From an uncultured Tenacibaculum sp. (GTDB lineage Bacteria; Bacteroidota; Bacteroidia; Flavobacteriales; Flavobacteriaceae), in the NCBI GenBank assembly GCA_947497895.1, contig CANMIL010000008.1, positions 124,001 through 188,000 of the forward strand: 64,000 bases of DNA, in the 5' to 3' direction. A program made the position numbers and the translations under genes. The notes below the pieces were generated by a model. That model did no database searches. It saw only the letters and a program-made list of their open reading frames with translations, and was not told the origin of the DNA. Shown here piece by piece: positions 1 through 8,188 of this stretch. Every line of letters begins with the position of its first letter. Position 1 is the first letter of the stretch.

Positions 1-2
1 AC

Positions 3-158
3 GTTATGGCTGGAGGAGATTTATCAGAACCAACAAGAGTTACTGAGCAATATTTATTAGACATTGAACGCGAAGCTGTTTTAAGTTTAACAACTGAACG
101 CAAAACTTTAGAGCGTATTCAGCACATGTTAAAAACTGGTAAACCACTTCGCAACTAA
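3..158 (+). CDS. 3-hydroxyacyl-CoA dehydrogenase / enoyl-CoA hydratase, C-terminal end (partial)
   Basis: The open frame enters from the left edge and stops at TAA 156-158. The last 51 residues end in ERIQHMLKTGKPLRN. This resembles, from memory, the C-terminus of the bifunctional FadB/FadJ-type protein that precedes thiolase in flavobacterial beta-oxidation operons. The thiolase and acyl-CoA dehydrogenase genes follow on the same strand, which supports the call. Only the tail is visible, so neither active site can be examined. The gap of 75 bases to the thiolase start shows no terminator, so co-transcription is likely. The family call rests mainly on context and on this short tail. Confidence 0.7.
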   Translation, partial: VMAGGDLSEPTRVTEQYLLDIEREAVLSLTTERKTLERIQHMLKTGKPLRN

Positions 159-233
159 TAGTTGCGAGTGCTTAATTATTAATTTTTAGTTATGAGTATT
201 AAAACTTAAAACTAAGCACTAAAAACTAAATTT

Positions 234-1424
234 ATGAAAACAGCATATATAGTAAAAGGATATAGAACCGCCGTTGGTAAATCTAAAAAAGGTGTGTTCA
301 GATTTAAAAGAGCCGATGAGTTGGCTGCCGAAACCATCAAATACATGATGGGTAAATTACCTGATTTCGATGTGAAGAGAATTGATGATGTAATTGTAGG
401 TAATGCAATGCCTGAAGGTTCTCAAGGTTTAAACATGGCAAGAATTATTTCTCTTATCGGATTAGATTCTGTTGATGTTCCAGGAGTAACTGTTAACCGT
501 TTTTGCTCTTCGGGATTAGAAACTATTGGTATGGCAGTTGCTAAAATACAATCTGGAATGGCGGATTGTATCATTGCTGGTGGTACGGAAAGTATGAGTT
601 CTGTTCCTATGACAGGGTTTAAACCAGAATTAAACTATGATATCGTAAACGCAGGTCATGAAGATTATTATTGGGGAATGGGTAATACAGCTGAAGCTGT
701 TGCTCAACAATTCAATATCTCTCGTGACGATCAAGATAAATTTGCTTACGAATCACATATGAAAGCATTAAAAGCTTTAGATAGTGATCGTTTTCAAGAT
801 CAAATTGCACCAATTAATGTAGAAGAAACTTACATCGATGGTAAGGGAAAACGTGCAACTAGAAATTACACCGTTACTAAAGACGAAGGGCCTCGTAGAG
901 GAACAAGTGTAGAAGCATTGACTAGACTACGTCCAGTGTTTGCTGCTAATGGTTCTGTAACCGCTGGTAACTCCTCTCAAACGAGTGATGGAGCCGCTTT
1001 TGTTATGGTAATGAGTGAAGATATGGTAAAAGAATTAAACCTTGAACCAGAAGCTCGTATGGTGAGCTATGCAGCTGCAGGGGTACCTCCAAGAATTATG
1101 GGTATTGGACCTGTTGCAGCTATTCCTAAAGCACTTAAACAAGCCGGACTTGAACAGAGTGATATTGAATTAATTGAATTGAACGAGGCATTTGCTTCTC
1201 AATCATTAGCGGTAATAAGAGAATTAGATTTGAACCCAGAAATTATTAACGTAAACGGAGGAGCTATTGCCTTAGGTCATCCATTAGGATGTACCGGAGC
1301 TAAACTTTCTGTTCAATTATTCGATGAAATGCGCAAGCGCGAAATGAGTGGTAAGTATGGAATGGTAACTATGTGTGTGGGTACTGGTCAAGGTGCTGCA
1401 GGAATTTTCGAATTCTTAAAATAA
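234..1424 (+). CDS. fadA: Acetyl-CoA C-acyltransferase (3-ketoacyl-CoA thiolase)
   Basis: This enzyme carries out the last step of beta-oxidation, thiolytic cleavage of 3-ketoacyl-CoA to acetyl-CoA and a shortened acyl-CoA, in the cytoplasm. The 396 residues match usual thiolase length. The acylated nucleophile is Cys91 in NRFCSSGLE. The C-terminal catalytic pair is His349 in GHPLGCTG and Cys381 in MCVGTGQG. The NEAF motif is also present. It lies between the hydroxyacyl-CoA dehydrogenase tail and an acyl-CoA dehydrogenase, forming a standard fatty-acid oxidation operon. A biosynthetic acetoacetyl-CoA thiolase is the alternative, but the operon context favours the degradative role. Confidence 0.93.
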   Translation: MKTAYIVKGYRTAVGKSKKGVFRFKRADELAAETIKYMMGKLPDFDVKRIDDVIVGNAMPEGSQGLNMARIISLIGLDSVDVPGVTVNRFCSSGLETIGMAVAKIQSGMADCIIAGGTESMSSVPMTGFKPELNYDIVNAGHEDYYWGMGNTAEAVAQQFNISRDDQDKFAYESHMKALKALDSDRFQDQIAPINVEETYIDGKGKRATRNYTVTKDEGPRRGTSVEALTRLRPVFAANGSVTAGNSSQTSDGAAFVMVMSEDMVKELNLEPEARMVSYAAAGVPPRIMGIGPVAAIPKALKQAGLEQSDIELIELNEAFASQSLAVIRELDLNPEIINVNGGAIALGHPLGCTGAKLSVQLFDEMRKREMSGKYGMVTMCVGTGQGAAGIFEFLK

Positions 1425-1614
1425 CATATATAGAATTGGGTATTGAATTTCAATACAAGAGTATAAAGTGATTTATTAAAACATATTTAGATGGAGATAG
1501 TTCTTAGTAAATGAGTGACAGATAAAAGTTCGTTTTTAACACCACTTAAAAAATAATTTGTCAACTCATTACTAAGTACTCAAAACCCATTCTAAACAAA
1601 AAGTCTAAAAAATT

Positions 1615-3423
1615 ATGTCAGAAGTGAAAACAGATCTATTACGAGGAGGACAGTTCCTAGTAAAAGAAACACAATGTGAAGATGTATTTACTCCAGAAGA
1701 TTTTTCTGAGGAGCAAACAATGATGAGAGATGCGGTACAGGAATTTAATGACCGCGAGATTATACCTCACAAAAACCGTTTTGAAGCGAAAGATTATGCT
1801 TTAACGGAAGAAACAATGCGTAAAGCAGGTGAGTTAGGTTTTTTAGGAGTTGCTGTACCTGAGGCTTATGGTGGTTTAGGAATGGGATTTGTTTCTACCA
1901 TGTTAACGTGTGATTATATATCAAGTGGAACAGGTTCGTTTAGTACTGCTTTTGGTGCACATACAGGAATCGGTACAATGCCGATTACTTTATACGGTAC
2001 AGAAGAGCAAAAGCAAAAATATGTACCTGCTTTAGCTTCTGGTGAAAGATTTGGAGCGTACTGTTTAACAGAGCCAGGTGCTGGTTCAGATGCTAACTCT
2101 GGAAAAACCACTGCTGAGTTAACAGAAGACGGTAAGCATTATAAAATTAATGGGCAAAAAATGTGGATCTCTAATGCTGGTTTTGCTGAGATTTTCATTG
2201 TTTTTGCTCGTATCGAAGATGATAAGAACATTACAGGGTTCATTCTTGAATATGATAAAGACAATCCAAATGGTGTTACTCTTGGTGAGGAAGAGCACAA
2301 ATTAGGTATTAGAGCTTCTTCAACTCGTCAAGTTTTCTTTAGCGACACTTTAGTCCCTGTTGAAAATATGCTTTCTGTACGTGGAGGTGGATTTAAAATA
2401 GCCATGAATGCCTTAAACGTAGGTCGTATTAAATTGGCTGCTGCATGTTTAGATTCTCAAAGAAGAATTACTACAGAAGCAGTAAAATATGCAAATGAGC
2501 GTAAGCAATTTAAAACTCCTATTGCTGAATTCGGTGCTATTAAATCGAAGTTAGCTGAAATGGCAACAAATGCTTATATAGGAGAGTCTGCTTCATATAG
2601 AGCTGCTAAAAATATCGAAGATAGAATTGCAATTAGAGAATCGGAAGGTAACTCGCATCAAGAAGCAGAGTTAAAAGGTGTTGAAGAATACGCTATTGAA
2701 TGTTCTATCTTAAAAGTGGCAGTTTCTGAAGATGTACAAGATTGTGCTGATGAAGGTATCCAAGTTTTTGGTGGAATGGGATTCTCTGAAGAAACTCCTA
2801 TGGAAGCTGCTTGGAGAGATGCAAGAATCGCTAGAATTTATGAAGGTACTAACGAAATTAACCGTATGCTTTCGGTAGGAATGTTAGTTAAGAAAGCAAT
2901 GAAAGGTCATGTTGATTTATTAAATCCTGCAATGAAAGTAGCTGATGAATTAATGGGAATTCCTTCATTTGATAGTCCAGATTATTCTGAACTTTTCTCA
3001 GAAGAAAAAGAAATCATTGGAAAACTTAAAAAAGTATTCTTAATGGTTGCTGGAGCTGCTATTCAAAAATTTGGGCCAGATTTAGAGCAACACCAACAAT
3101 TATTAAATGCTGCTTCTAATATTTTAATTGAGATATACATGGCAGAATCAGGTATTTTGAGAACTGAGAAAAACGTTAAGCGTTTCGGAGAAGACTCTCA
3201 AAAAGAACAAATTGCTATGGCTCAACTATATTTATACAATGCTGTTGAAATCATTAACAAAAATGCAAAAGAAGGAATTATTTCTTTCGCTGAAGGTGAT
3301 GAGCAACGTATGATGTTAATGGGATTAAAGCGTTTTACAAAGTATACGAACTATCCTAATATAGTTGAATTACGTAATACTATTGCTGAAAAACTTAAAG
3401 CAGAAAATAAATACTGTTTTTAA
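1615..3423 (+). CDS. Acyl-CoA dehydrogenase, long form with C-terminal extension
   Basis: This FAD enzyme introduces the trans-2 double bond into acyl-CoA, the first step of beta-oxidation. The 602 residues exceed the roughly 380 of short- and medium-chain enzymes. The family signatures YCLTEPGAGSD and WISNAGFAEIF line the flavin site. The catalytic base is Glu410 in YEGTNEINR. About 180 residues follow the core and are largely helical, as in very-long-chain-type dehydrogenases. It closes the fatty-acid operon, 190 bases after the thiolase with no strong terminator in the gap. Electrons would go to an ETF that is not in this window. Confidence 0.93.
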   Translation: MSEVKTDLLRGGQFLVKETQCEDVFTPEDFSEEQTMMRDAVQEFNDREIIPHKNRFEAKDYALTEETMRKAGELGFLGVAVPEAYGGLGMGFVSTMLTCDYISSGTGSFSTAFGAHTGIGTMPITLYGTEEQKQKYVPALASGERFGAYCLTEPGAGSDANSGKTTAELTEDGKHYKINGQKMWISNAGFAEIFIVFARIEDDKNITGFILEYDKDNPNGVTLGEEEHKLGIRASSTRQVFFSDTLVPVENMLSVRGGGFKIAMNALNVGRIKLAAACLDSQRRITTEAVKYANERKQFKTPIAEFGAIKSKLAEMATNAYIGESASYRAAKNIEDRIAIRESEGNSHQEAELKGVEEYAIECSILKVAVSEDVQDCADEGIQVFGGMGFSEETPMEAAWRDARIARIYEGTNEINRMLSVGMLVKKAMKGHVDLLNPAMKVADELMGIPSFDSPDYSELFSEEKEIIGKLKKVFLMVAGAAIQKFGPDLEQHQQLLNAASNILIEIYMAESGILRTEKNVKRFGEDSQKEQIAMAQLYLYNAVEIINKNAKEGIISFAEGDEQRMMLMGLKRFTKYTNYPNIVELRNTIAEKLKAENKYCF

Positions 3424-3428
3424 AAATA

Positions 3429-3448
3429 TTAGCTCACTTGTGAGCTAA
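3429..3448. other. Perfect 20-bp palindrome after the acyl-CoA dehydrogenase
   Basis: TTAGCTCAC-TT-GTGAGCTAA begins a few bases after the dehydrogenase stop codon. It is not followed by a T run, so it is not a standard terminator. It may be an mRNA 3' stabilising hairpin or a protein site. A true terminator lies about 50 bases further on. Confidence 0.5.
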
Positions 3449-3494
3449 CCATCTTCTTCAACTTTTATAGGTTTTAGAATTTAGTTGTTTGTTT

Positions 3495-3536
3495 AAAAGA
3501 TCGTTAAAATAAACTTTAACGGTCTTTTTATTTTTT
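3495..3536 (+). terminator. Rho-independent terminator of the fatty-acid operon
   Basis: A 14-bp stem (3495-3508 with 3515-3528, including one T-G pair) and a 6-base loop are followed by a T-rich tract. It ends the beta-oxidation operon ahead of the rhomboid gene. Confidence 0.85.
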
Positions 3537-3561
3537 ATATTGCCATCAAAATTACATATCT

Positions 3562-4407
3562 ATGTCGCAACCAGGTACAGTAGGCTTACTTATTATTATT
3601 GCTAATTGTCTTTTTTCTTATAGTGGTTTTGAAAATTGGAATGTGTTCCAACGTTATAAGTTTCAAGTTGGTAAAATACTTATTGGGAAAGAATACATTA
3701 GAATGCTTTCCTCCGGCTTTTTGCATGTTAATTGGACACATCTCCTTTTTAATATGTTTAGTTTTTATTCTTTTGCGGCTATTTTAGAAAGAGGTTTAGG
3801 AACATTTTACTTTTCTTTAATTTATTTTGTAAGTCTTTTAGCAGGAAATATGCTCGCCTTGGTAATTCATAAAAACCACCCTAACTATAGTGCCGTTGGT
3901 GCCTCGGGAGCTGTTAGTGGTATTATCTTCGCCGCTATAGCCCTTTTCCCCGAAATTCGTATTGGTATTTTTTTCCTTCCAATCGGAATTCCAAGTTGGC
4001 TGTTTGGTCTTTTATATGTAAGCTATTCTTTATATGGAATCAAAGCAAACAATGACAATATTGGACATGAAGCCCATTTAGGTGGCGCCGTGCTTGGTAT
4101 GATAACGGCGATTTCTTTATACCCAAATGCGATCGTTGAAAACTTTGTTCCCATTGCACTAACCCTAATTCCGACATTTATCTTTTTAATGCTTATTTTT
4201 CTAAAACCTGCACTTGTATCTCCTAACTCTCCATTCAATAGAACGCCCAAAAAACAAACTATTGACGATGACTACAGTGAGAAGAAAGTTATGGATCAAA
4301 AGGAATTTGATGCGCTTTTAGAAAAAATTCATCAAAAGGGAATTGATAACTTAACCGAGAAGGAGAAAAAACGATTAGATGAGCTCTCGAAAAATCAAAA
4401 GAAATAA
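3562..4407 (+). CDS. Rhomboid-family intramembrane serine protease
   Basis: The product should cleave transmembrane substrates inside the inner membrane. The 281 residues contain about six hydrophobic segments within residues 1-215. The catalytic dyad is Ser115 in GASG and His172 in AHLGG. The upstream HxxxN motif (His60, Asn64) expected for the oxyanion region is present, so the enzyme looks active. The last 60 residues are charged and probably cytoplasmic. The substrate is unknown. The stop codon nearly touches the start of the next gene, suggesting coupling. Confidence 0.9.
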   Translation: MSQPGTVGLLIIIANCLFSYSGFENWNVFQRYKFQVGKILIGKEYIRMLSSGFLHVNWTHLLFNMFSFYSFAAILERGLGTFYFSLIYFVSLLAGNMLALVIHKNHPNYSAVGASGAVSGIIFAAIALFPEIRIGIFFLPIGIPSWLFGLLYVSYSLYGIKANNDNIGHEAHLGGAVLGMITAISLYPNAIVENFVPIALTLIPTFIFLMLIFLKPALVSPNSPFNRTPKKQTIDDDYSEKKVMDQKEFDALLEKIHQKGIDNLTEKEKKRLDELSKNQKK

Positions 4408-4411
4408 TGTC

Positions 4412-4861
4412 ATGAAAATTACTACAGAAATCAAAGAATCGATGGATCATAGCGTCCTTTGTTGGCTAGCTACTGTTTCGTCTGAAGGTATGCCAAACGT
4501 ATCTCCTAAGGAAGTGTTTACGTATTTTGAAGATGAGATTATAATTGCAAATATTGCTTCTCCTCAAACATTAAAGAACATTAAAGAAAACTCTTTTGTT
4601 TGTATAAGTTTTATCAATATACTCGTTCAAAAAGGTTTCAAAATAAAAGGTGAAGCTAGTATTATAAAAAAGAACGATACTTTATTTGTAGAAAGAGAGC
4701 AAGAACTTTTGAAAATTACCAAAGGGAAATTCCCTTTTGCTTCAATTACATCAATTACCATCACAGAATATAAGCCAATAATTGCTCCTAAATACATTCT
4801 ATATCCGGAGACTACAGAAGAAGAACAAATAGAAAGTGCAAGAGCTACTTATGGATTATAG
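4412..4861 (+). CDS. Pyridoxamine 5'-phosphate oxidase-like flavin protein
   Basis: This 149-residue protein resembles the small split-barrel flavin/F420-binding family that includes pyridoxamine phosphate oxidases. The N-terminus reads LCWLATVSSEGMPNVSPK, the typical first strands of that fold, and the mid-region GEASI fits a barrel strand. The ATG at 4412 is chosen because the in-frame upstream start at 4379 lies inside the rhomboid gene and would add an unrelated charged tail. It lacks the full length of a true PdxH, so the substrate is unknown. Its stop codon overlaps the convergent Lrp gene by six bases. Confidence 0.75.
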   Translation: MKITTEIKESMDHSVLCWLATVSSEGMPNVSPKEVFTYFEDEIIIANIASPQTLKNIKENSFVCISFINILVQKGFKIKGEASIIKKNDTLFVEREQELLKITKGKFPFASITSITITEYKPIIAPKYILYPETTEEEQIESARATYGL

Positions 4862-5308
4862 AAGATAACTAGTTGAATCTTTGTAAGAATCCATAACGAA
4901 AGAGCTATGAATTGTTGATATTCCTTCAACTACAGAAAGCCTTTCATTTATAAATCGTTGAAAGCTATTCATATCATTCACAGCGACCTTCAACAAAAAA
5001 TCGAAGTTCCCTGATACGTGATGACATTCCATTACTTCAGATAAAATTGACATTTCATTTTTGAATTGATCAATTAAACTTTTTTGATGTTTAAATAGCG
5101 TTATTTGACAATATGCAATGATTTGCTTTCCTATTACTTGGCGATCTACTAAAGCTACATACTTCTTTATAACACCGCTCTTCTCTAACCTTTTTATCCT
5201 TTCATACGTCGGAGTTACTGACAAACCAATTTTAGAAGCTATTTGCTTCGTGTTTTGCTTCGCATTTTCCTGCAATTCTTTGAGTATTTCCTTATCTACT
5301 TTATCCAT
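4856..5308 (-). CDS. Lrp/AsnC-family transcriptional regulator
   Basis: The 150-residue protein has the two expected parts. Residues 1-60 form a helix-turn-helix (KEILKELQENAKQNTKQIA), and residues 65-145 form a RAM ligand-binding domain. Such proteins form oligomers that respond to amino acids. It is transcribed away from the PLP amino-acid decarboxylase gene, with 164 bases between the start codons, so it probably controls that gene and itself. This link is inferred from position only. The final codons overlap the convergent flavin-protein gene. Confidence 0.92.
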   Translation of the reverse strand: MDKVDKEILKELQENAKQNTKQIASKIGLSVTPTYERIKRLEKSGVIKKYVALVDRQVIGKQIIAYCQITLFKHQKSLIDQFKNEMSILSEVMECHHVSGNFDFLLKVAVNDMNSFQRFINERLSVVEGISTIHSSFVMDSYKDSTSYLL

Positions 5309-5437
5309 AATTAGAATATAAATCTAAAATCAGGCAAATTTCTATCTTCAAAAAGATATTTCATTTACCAAAACACTTTAAAATAAGTTTAATTTTCCAA
5401 ATATAGCTATTTAAAAGATTTTAATTCTAAAAACAAA

Positions 5438-5445
5438 TACATTTG
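5438..5445 (+). promoter_or_regulatory. Candidate -7 element for the decarboxylase gene
   Basis: TACATTTG matches the Bacteroidota TAnnTTTG -7 element and lies 27 bases before the ATG at 5473. No clear TTG is seen at the -33 distance. The element is inside a small dyad, CAAAT-AC-ATTTG, in the Lrp-decarboxylase gap, so a regulator could bind over it. Confidence 0.5.
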
Positions 5446-5472
5446 CATTAAAATTTAATTGTTTCACAAAGA

Positions 5473-6621
5473 ATGAACTTAAACTCCTCCATAGCAAATC
5501 GATTGAGTGATTTAAAAGATAAAGTTAAGAACGCTAGAGATTCCTTTTTAGGATATCCCGTTTCAAAGGATTTTGATTACTCACCACTGTACGATTTCCT
5601 AAAATATCCTATTAACAATTTAGGTGATCCTTTCGAAAATAGTACGTACAAAGTACATACCCATGAAATTGAAAGGGAGGTTGTTGATTTCTTTGCAAAA
5701 CTATTCCGTGCTAATCCAAATGATTATTGGGGATATGTGACAAACGGTGGATCGGAAAGTAACTTATACGGTCTTTATATTGCCAGAGAAATGTACCCTA
5801 AGGCAATGGTATATTATTCAGAATCGACTCACTATAGTGTTAAGAAGAACATTCATTTATTGAATATTCCGAGTATTGTGATTAGATCACAAGAAAACGG
5901 TGAAATTGATTATGACGATTTAGAGGAAACATTAAAGTTTAATAGACATAAACCAGCAATTGTATTAGCCACCCATGGTACCACTATGAAAGAAGCGAAA
6001 GATGATGTTTCTGAAATAAAGAAAATATTAAAAAAACTGGCTATTCAAGATCATTATATACACTGTGATGGAGCTCTCTCAGGAACTTTTGGTGCTTTTG
6101 CTGAACCTCAAACTCCTTTTGATTTTGTGGAAGGAGCTGATAGCATTTCAATAAGTGGACATAAGTTTATTGGCTCTCCTATCCCTGCAGGTGTAATTAT
6201 AACGAAACGTTCATTAAGAGACAGGGTATCAAAGGGTATTTCATATATTGGTTCGTTGGATACGACCATTACTGGATCTAGAAATGGACATAGCCCTTTA
6301 TTCTTGTGGTACGCCATTCAAAAACTTGGAGTTGAAGGACTGCAAGCAAGATATAAACACAGTTTAGAAGTAGCTAAATACTGTAAAAAAGAATTACAAA
6401 GAATAGGAATTGAAGCATGGAGTAATCCTGGTTCAATAACTGTTGTTTTTCCCAAAGTAACAGATCACTTAAAAAACAAATGGCAATTGGCTACAGAAGA
6501 TGATGTAACTCATATTATTTGTATGCCAAATGTAACTAAGGATCAAATAGATTTGTTTGTTGAGGACATTAAAACGGAAATGAAATCAACGCCTTTAAAA
6601 GAAGAATTGAGCTATTATTAA
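5473..6621 (+). CDS. hdc: PLP-dependent histidine decarboxylase homologue
   Basis: This group II pyridoxal-phosphate decarboxylase is predicted to turn histidine into histamine. The 382 residues match the length of the Morganella-type enzyme, and many blocks look the same from memory, such as WGYVTNGGSES, ENGEIDYDDL, SGHKFIGSPIPAG and TGSRNGH. The PLP lysine is Lys231 in SGHK. Family members acting on other amino acids exist, so the substrate is inferred from overall resemblance. The gene stands alone, divergent from an Lrp-type regulator, and ends at a strong terminator. No histidine/histamine antiporter is adjacent, which is unlike typical acid-resistance clusters. Confidence 0.8.
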   Translation: MNLNSSIANRLSDLKDKVKNARDSFLGYPVSKDFDYSPLYDFLKYPINNLGDPFENSTYKVHTHEIEREVVDFFAKLFRANPNDYWGYVTNGGSESNLYGLYIAREMYPKAMVYYSESTHYSVKKNIHLLNIPSIVIRSQENGEIDYDDLEETLKFNRHKPAIVLATHGTTMKEAKDDVSEIKKILKKLAIQDHYIHCDGALSGTFGAFAEPQTPFDFVEGADSISISGHKFIGSPIPAGVIITKRSLRDRVSKGISYIGSLDTTITGSRNGHSPLFLWYAIQKLGVEGLQARYKHSLEVAKYCKKELQRIGIEAWSNPGSITVVFPKVTDHLKNKWQLATEDDVTHIICMPNVTKDQIDLFVEDIKTEMKSTPLKEELSYY

Positions 6622-6679
6622 TATTGAAAACAATTATTTTTGGGGGAAACGATGTTATATTAATTTAATTGATGTAACG

Positions 6680-6710
6680 AAAAAAGGAGGTTTTAACACC
6701 TCCTTTTTTT
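6680..6710. terminator. Bidirectional terminator between decarboxylase and trxB
   Basis: The stem AAAAAAGGAGGT / ACCTCCTTTTTT with a 6-base loop has A and T runs on both sides, so it can serve both convergent genes. Confidence 0.88.
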
Positions 6711-6733
6711 AATATAGATAATTTATCTCTTTT

Positions 6734-7672
6734 CTATTCTAACGCTCCTAAATAACGCTCAGCATCTAAAGCTGCCATACATCCAGTTCCAGCTGCCGTA
6801 ACCGCTTGACGGTATTCATGATCTTGAACATCACCTGCAGCAAATACTCCTGGTAAATTTGTCTTAGTAGATTTTCCTTTAGTAATTAAATACCCAGTTT
6901 CATCCATATCTAAAACTCCTTTAAATAATTGCGTATTTGGGGTATGACCAATAGCTATAAATACTCCTGTTACTGGAATATCAGTTTTATCTCCTGATTG
7001 GTTGTTAACAGCACGTACTCCTTCAACTACATTTTCTCCTAAAACCTCATCTATTTCAGTATTAAATAACACTTCAATATTTTCAGTTTTATTTACTCTA
7101 TGTTGCATTGCTTTGGAAGCTTTCATGTAATCTTTTCTAACTAACATTGTAACCTTATTACAAATATTTGCTAAGTAAGTAGCTTCTTCAGCAGCAGTAT
7201 CTCCTGCTCCTACAACGATTACGTCTTGTCCTTTATAAAAGAATCCATCACAAGTAGCACAAGCAGATACTCCACCTCCAATTAAACGTTGCTCACTTTC
7301 TAAACCTAAATATTTAGCAGTAGCACCTGTCGAAATAATTACAGTTTCAGCTTCTATTTCTGTAGATTCATCAACCATAACTTTATGAATTCCTCCTTCT
7401 TTATTTGAAAGATCAACACTAGTTACTAAACCGAAACGAACATCTGTTCCAAAACGCTCAGCTTGTTTTTTTAGATCTTCCATCATAGCTGTTCCATCCG
7501 TACCATTTGGATAACCTGGAAAGTTGTCAACTTCAGTAGTTGTTGTTAACTGACCTCCCATTTGCATTCCAGTATACATAACTGGTTTCATATCTGCTCT
7601 TGCAGCATAAATTGCCGCTGTATATCCTGCTGGTCCAGAACCTATTATTAAGCATTTAATTTTTTCTGCCAT
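6734..7672 (-). CDS. trxB: Thioredoxin-disulfide reductase
   Basis: This FAD/NADPH enzyme reduces thioredoxin in the cytoplasm. The 312 residues are standard length. The FAD dinucleotide motif GSGPAGYTAA starts at residue 11. The redox pair is Cys138 and Cys141 in CATC. The NADPH motif GAGDTAAEEA follows, and the C-terminal GVFAAGDV completes the second FAD-binding segment. It is a single-gene unit bounded by a shared terminator downstream and a divergent tRNA upstream. Confidence 0.97.
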   Translation of the reverse strand: MAEKIKCLIIGSGPAGYTAAIYAARADMKPVMYTGMQMGGQLTTTTEVDNFPGYPNGTDGTAMMEDLKKQAERFGTDVRFGLVTSVDLSNKEGGIHKVMVDESTEIEAETVIISTGATAKYLGLESEQRLIGGGVSACATCDGFFYKGQDVIVVGAGDTAAEEATYLANICNKVTMLVRKDYMKASKAMQHRVNKTENIEVLFNTEIDEVLGENVVEGVRAVNNQSGDKTDIPVTGVFIAIGHTPNTQLFKGVLDMDETGYLITKGKSTKTNLPGVFAAGDVQDHEYRQAVTAAGTGCMAALDAERYLGALE

Positions 7673-7696
7673 TTCTCTGTAATATATTAGTGACTA

Positions 7697-7704
7697 CAAA
7701 TGTA
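7697..7704 (-). promoter_or_regulatory. Candidate -7 element for trxB
   Basis: On the minus strand this reads TACATTTG, 25 bases upstream of the trxB start. No TTG is seen at the expected -33 distance. Confidence 0.5.
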
Positions 7705-7805
7705 GTTTATTTTTGGTTTTTTTCCTCTACGGTTTATACATTTTGATTATTGGTCGATAATAAATAAAAATATTACATTTTTTATTCGTCGTATACTTTT
7801 TTTTA

Positions 7806-7866
7806 TATATTTGCAGTCCCAAATAATCGGGGTATAGTCTCTGAGAATTTTTCTCGATAAACTATA
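7806..7866 (+). promoter_or_regulatory. tRNA-Pro promoter element and structured leader
   Basis: TATATTTG at 7806-7813 fits the -7 consensus. Downstream, before the tRNA, TATAGT (7833-7838) pairs with ACTATA (7861-7866), and GAGAA (7843-7847) pairs with TTCTC (7851-7855). The precursor would therefore carry a 5' leader hairpin. Its role is unknown; it may aid 5' processing. Confidence 0.4.
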
Positions 7867-7885
7867 TCACGATTTGCACACTTTT

Positions 7886-7960
7886 CGGGGTGTAGCGTAG
7901 CCCGGTCATCGCGCCTGCTTTGGGAGCAGGAGGTCGCAGGTTCGAATCCTGCCACCCCGA
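7886..7960 (+). tRNA. tRNA-Pro (anticodon TGG)
   Basis: The acceptor arms CGGGGTG and CACCCCG pair fully, with the C1-G72 pair typical of proline tRNA and discriminator base A. The anticodon stem CCTGC/GCAGG closes the loop TTTGGGA, giving anticodon TGG. The T-arm contains GTTCGAATC. The CCA end is not encoded. A second proline tRNA, with anticodon GGG, lies at 43.4 kb. Confidence 0.96.
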
Positions 7961-7961
7961 C

Positions 7962-7993
7962 AAAAACCTTGACTTTTTAGTCAAGGTTTTTTT
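7962..7993 (+). terminator. tRNA-Pro terminator
   Basis: A perfect 13-bp stem (7962-7974 with 7979-7991) with a 4-base loop ends in a run of seven T, immediately after the tRNA. Confidence 0.92.
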
Positions 7994-8188
7994 ATTTACC
8001 ATTCGATTTTTTCTCCCTTTTTAGATTTTTATAACACTCTAAATTAAAGGCCAGTATAATTACTCAGAGACACAAAACATTTCCCTCATAATAATCTGAA
8101 AATTTACTACTTTAGTTATACATAAATACAGGAAACTCTTCCCCCATTTAGTTTCGAATTAAGAATCTCCCCCATCAATATAATTACC

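Noticed and set aside
3..158. Frameshifted or broken beta-oxidation gene at the left edge
   Set aside because: The frame is open from the edge to its natural stop. It is only cut by the window boundary.
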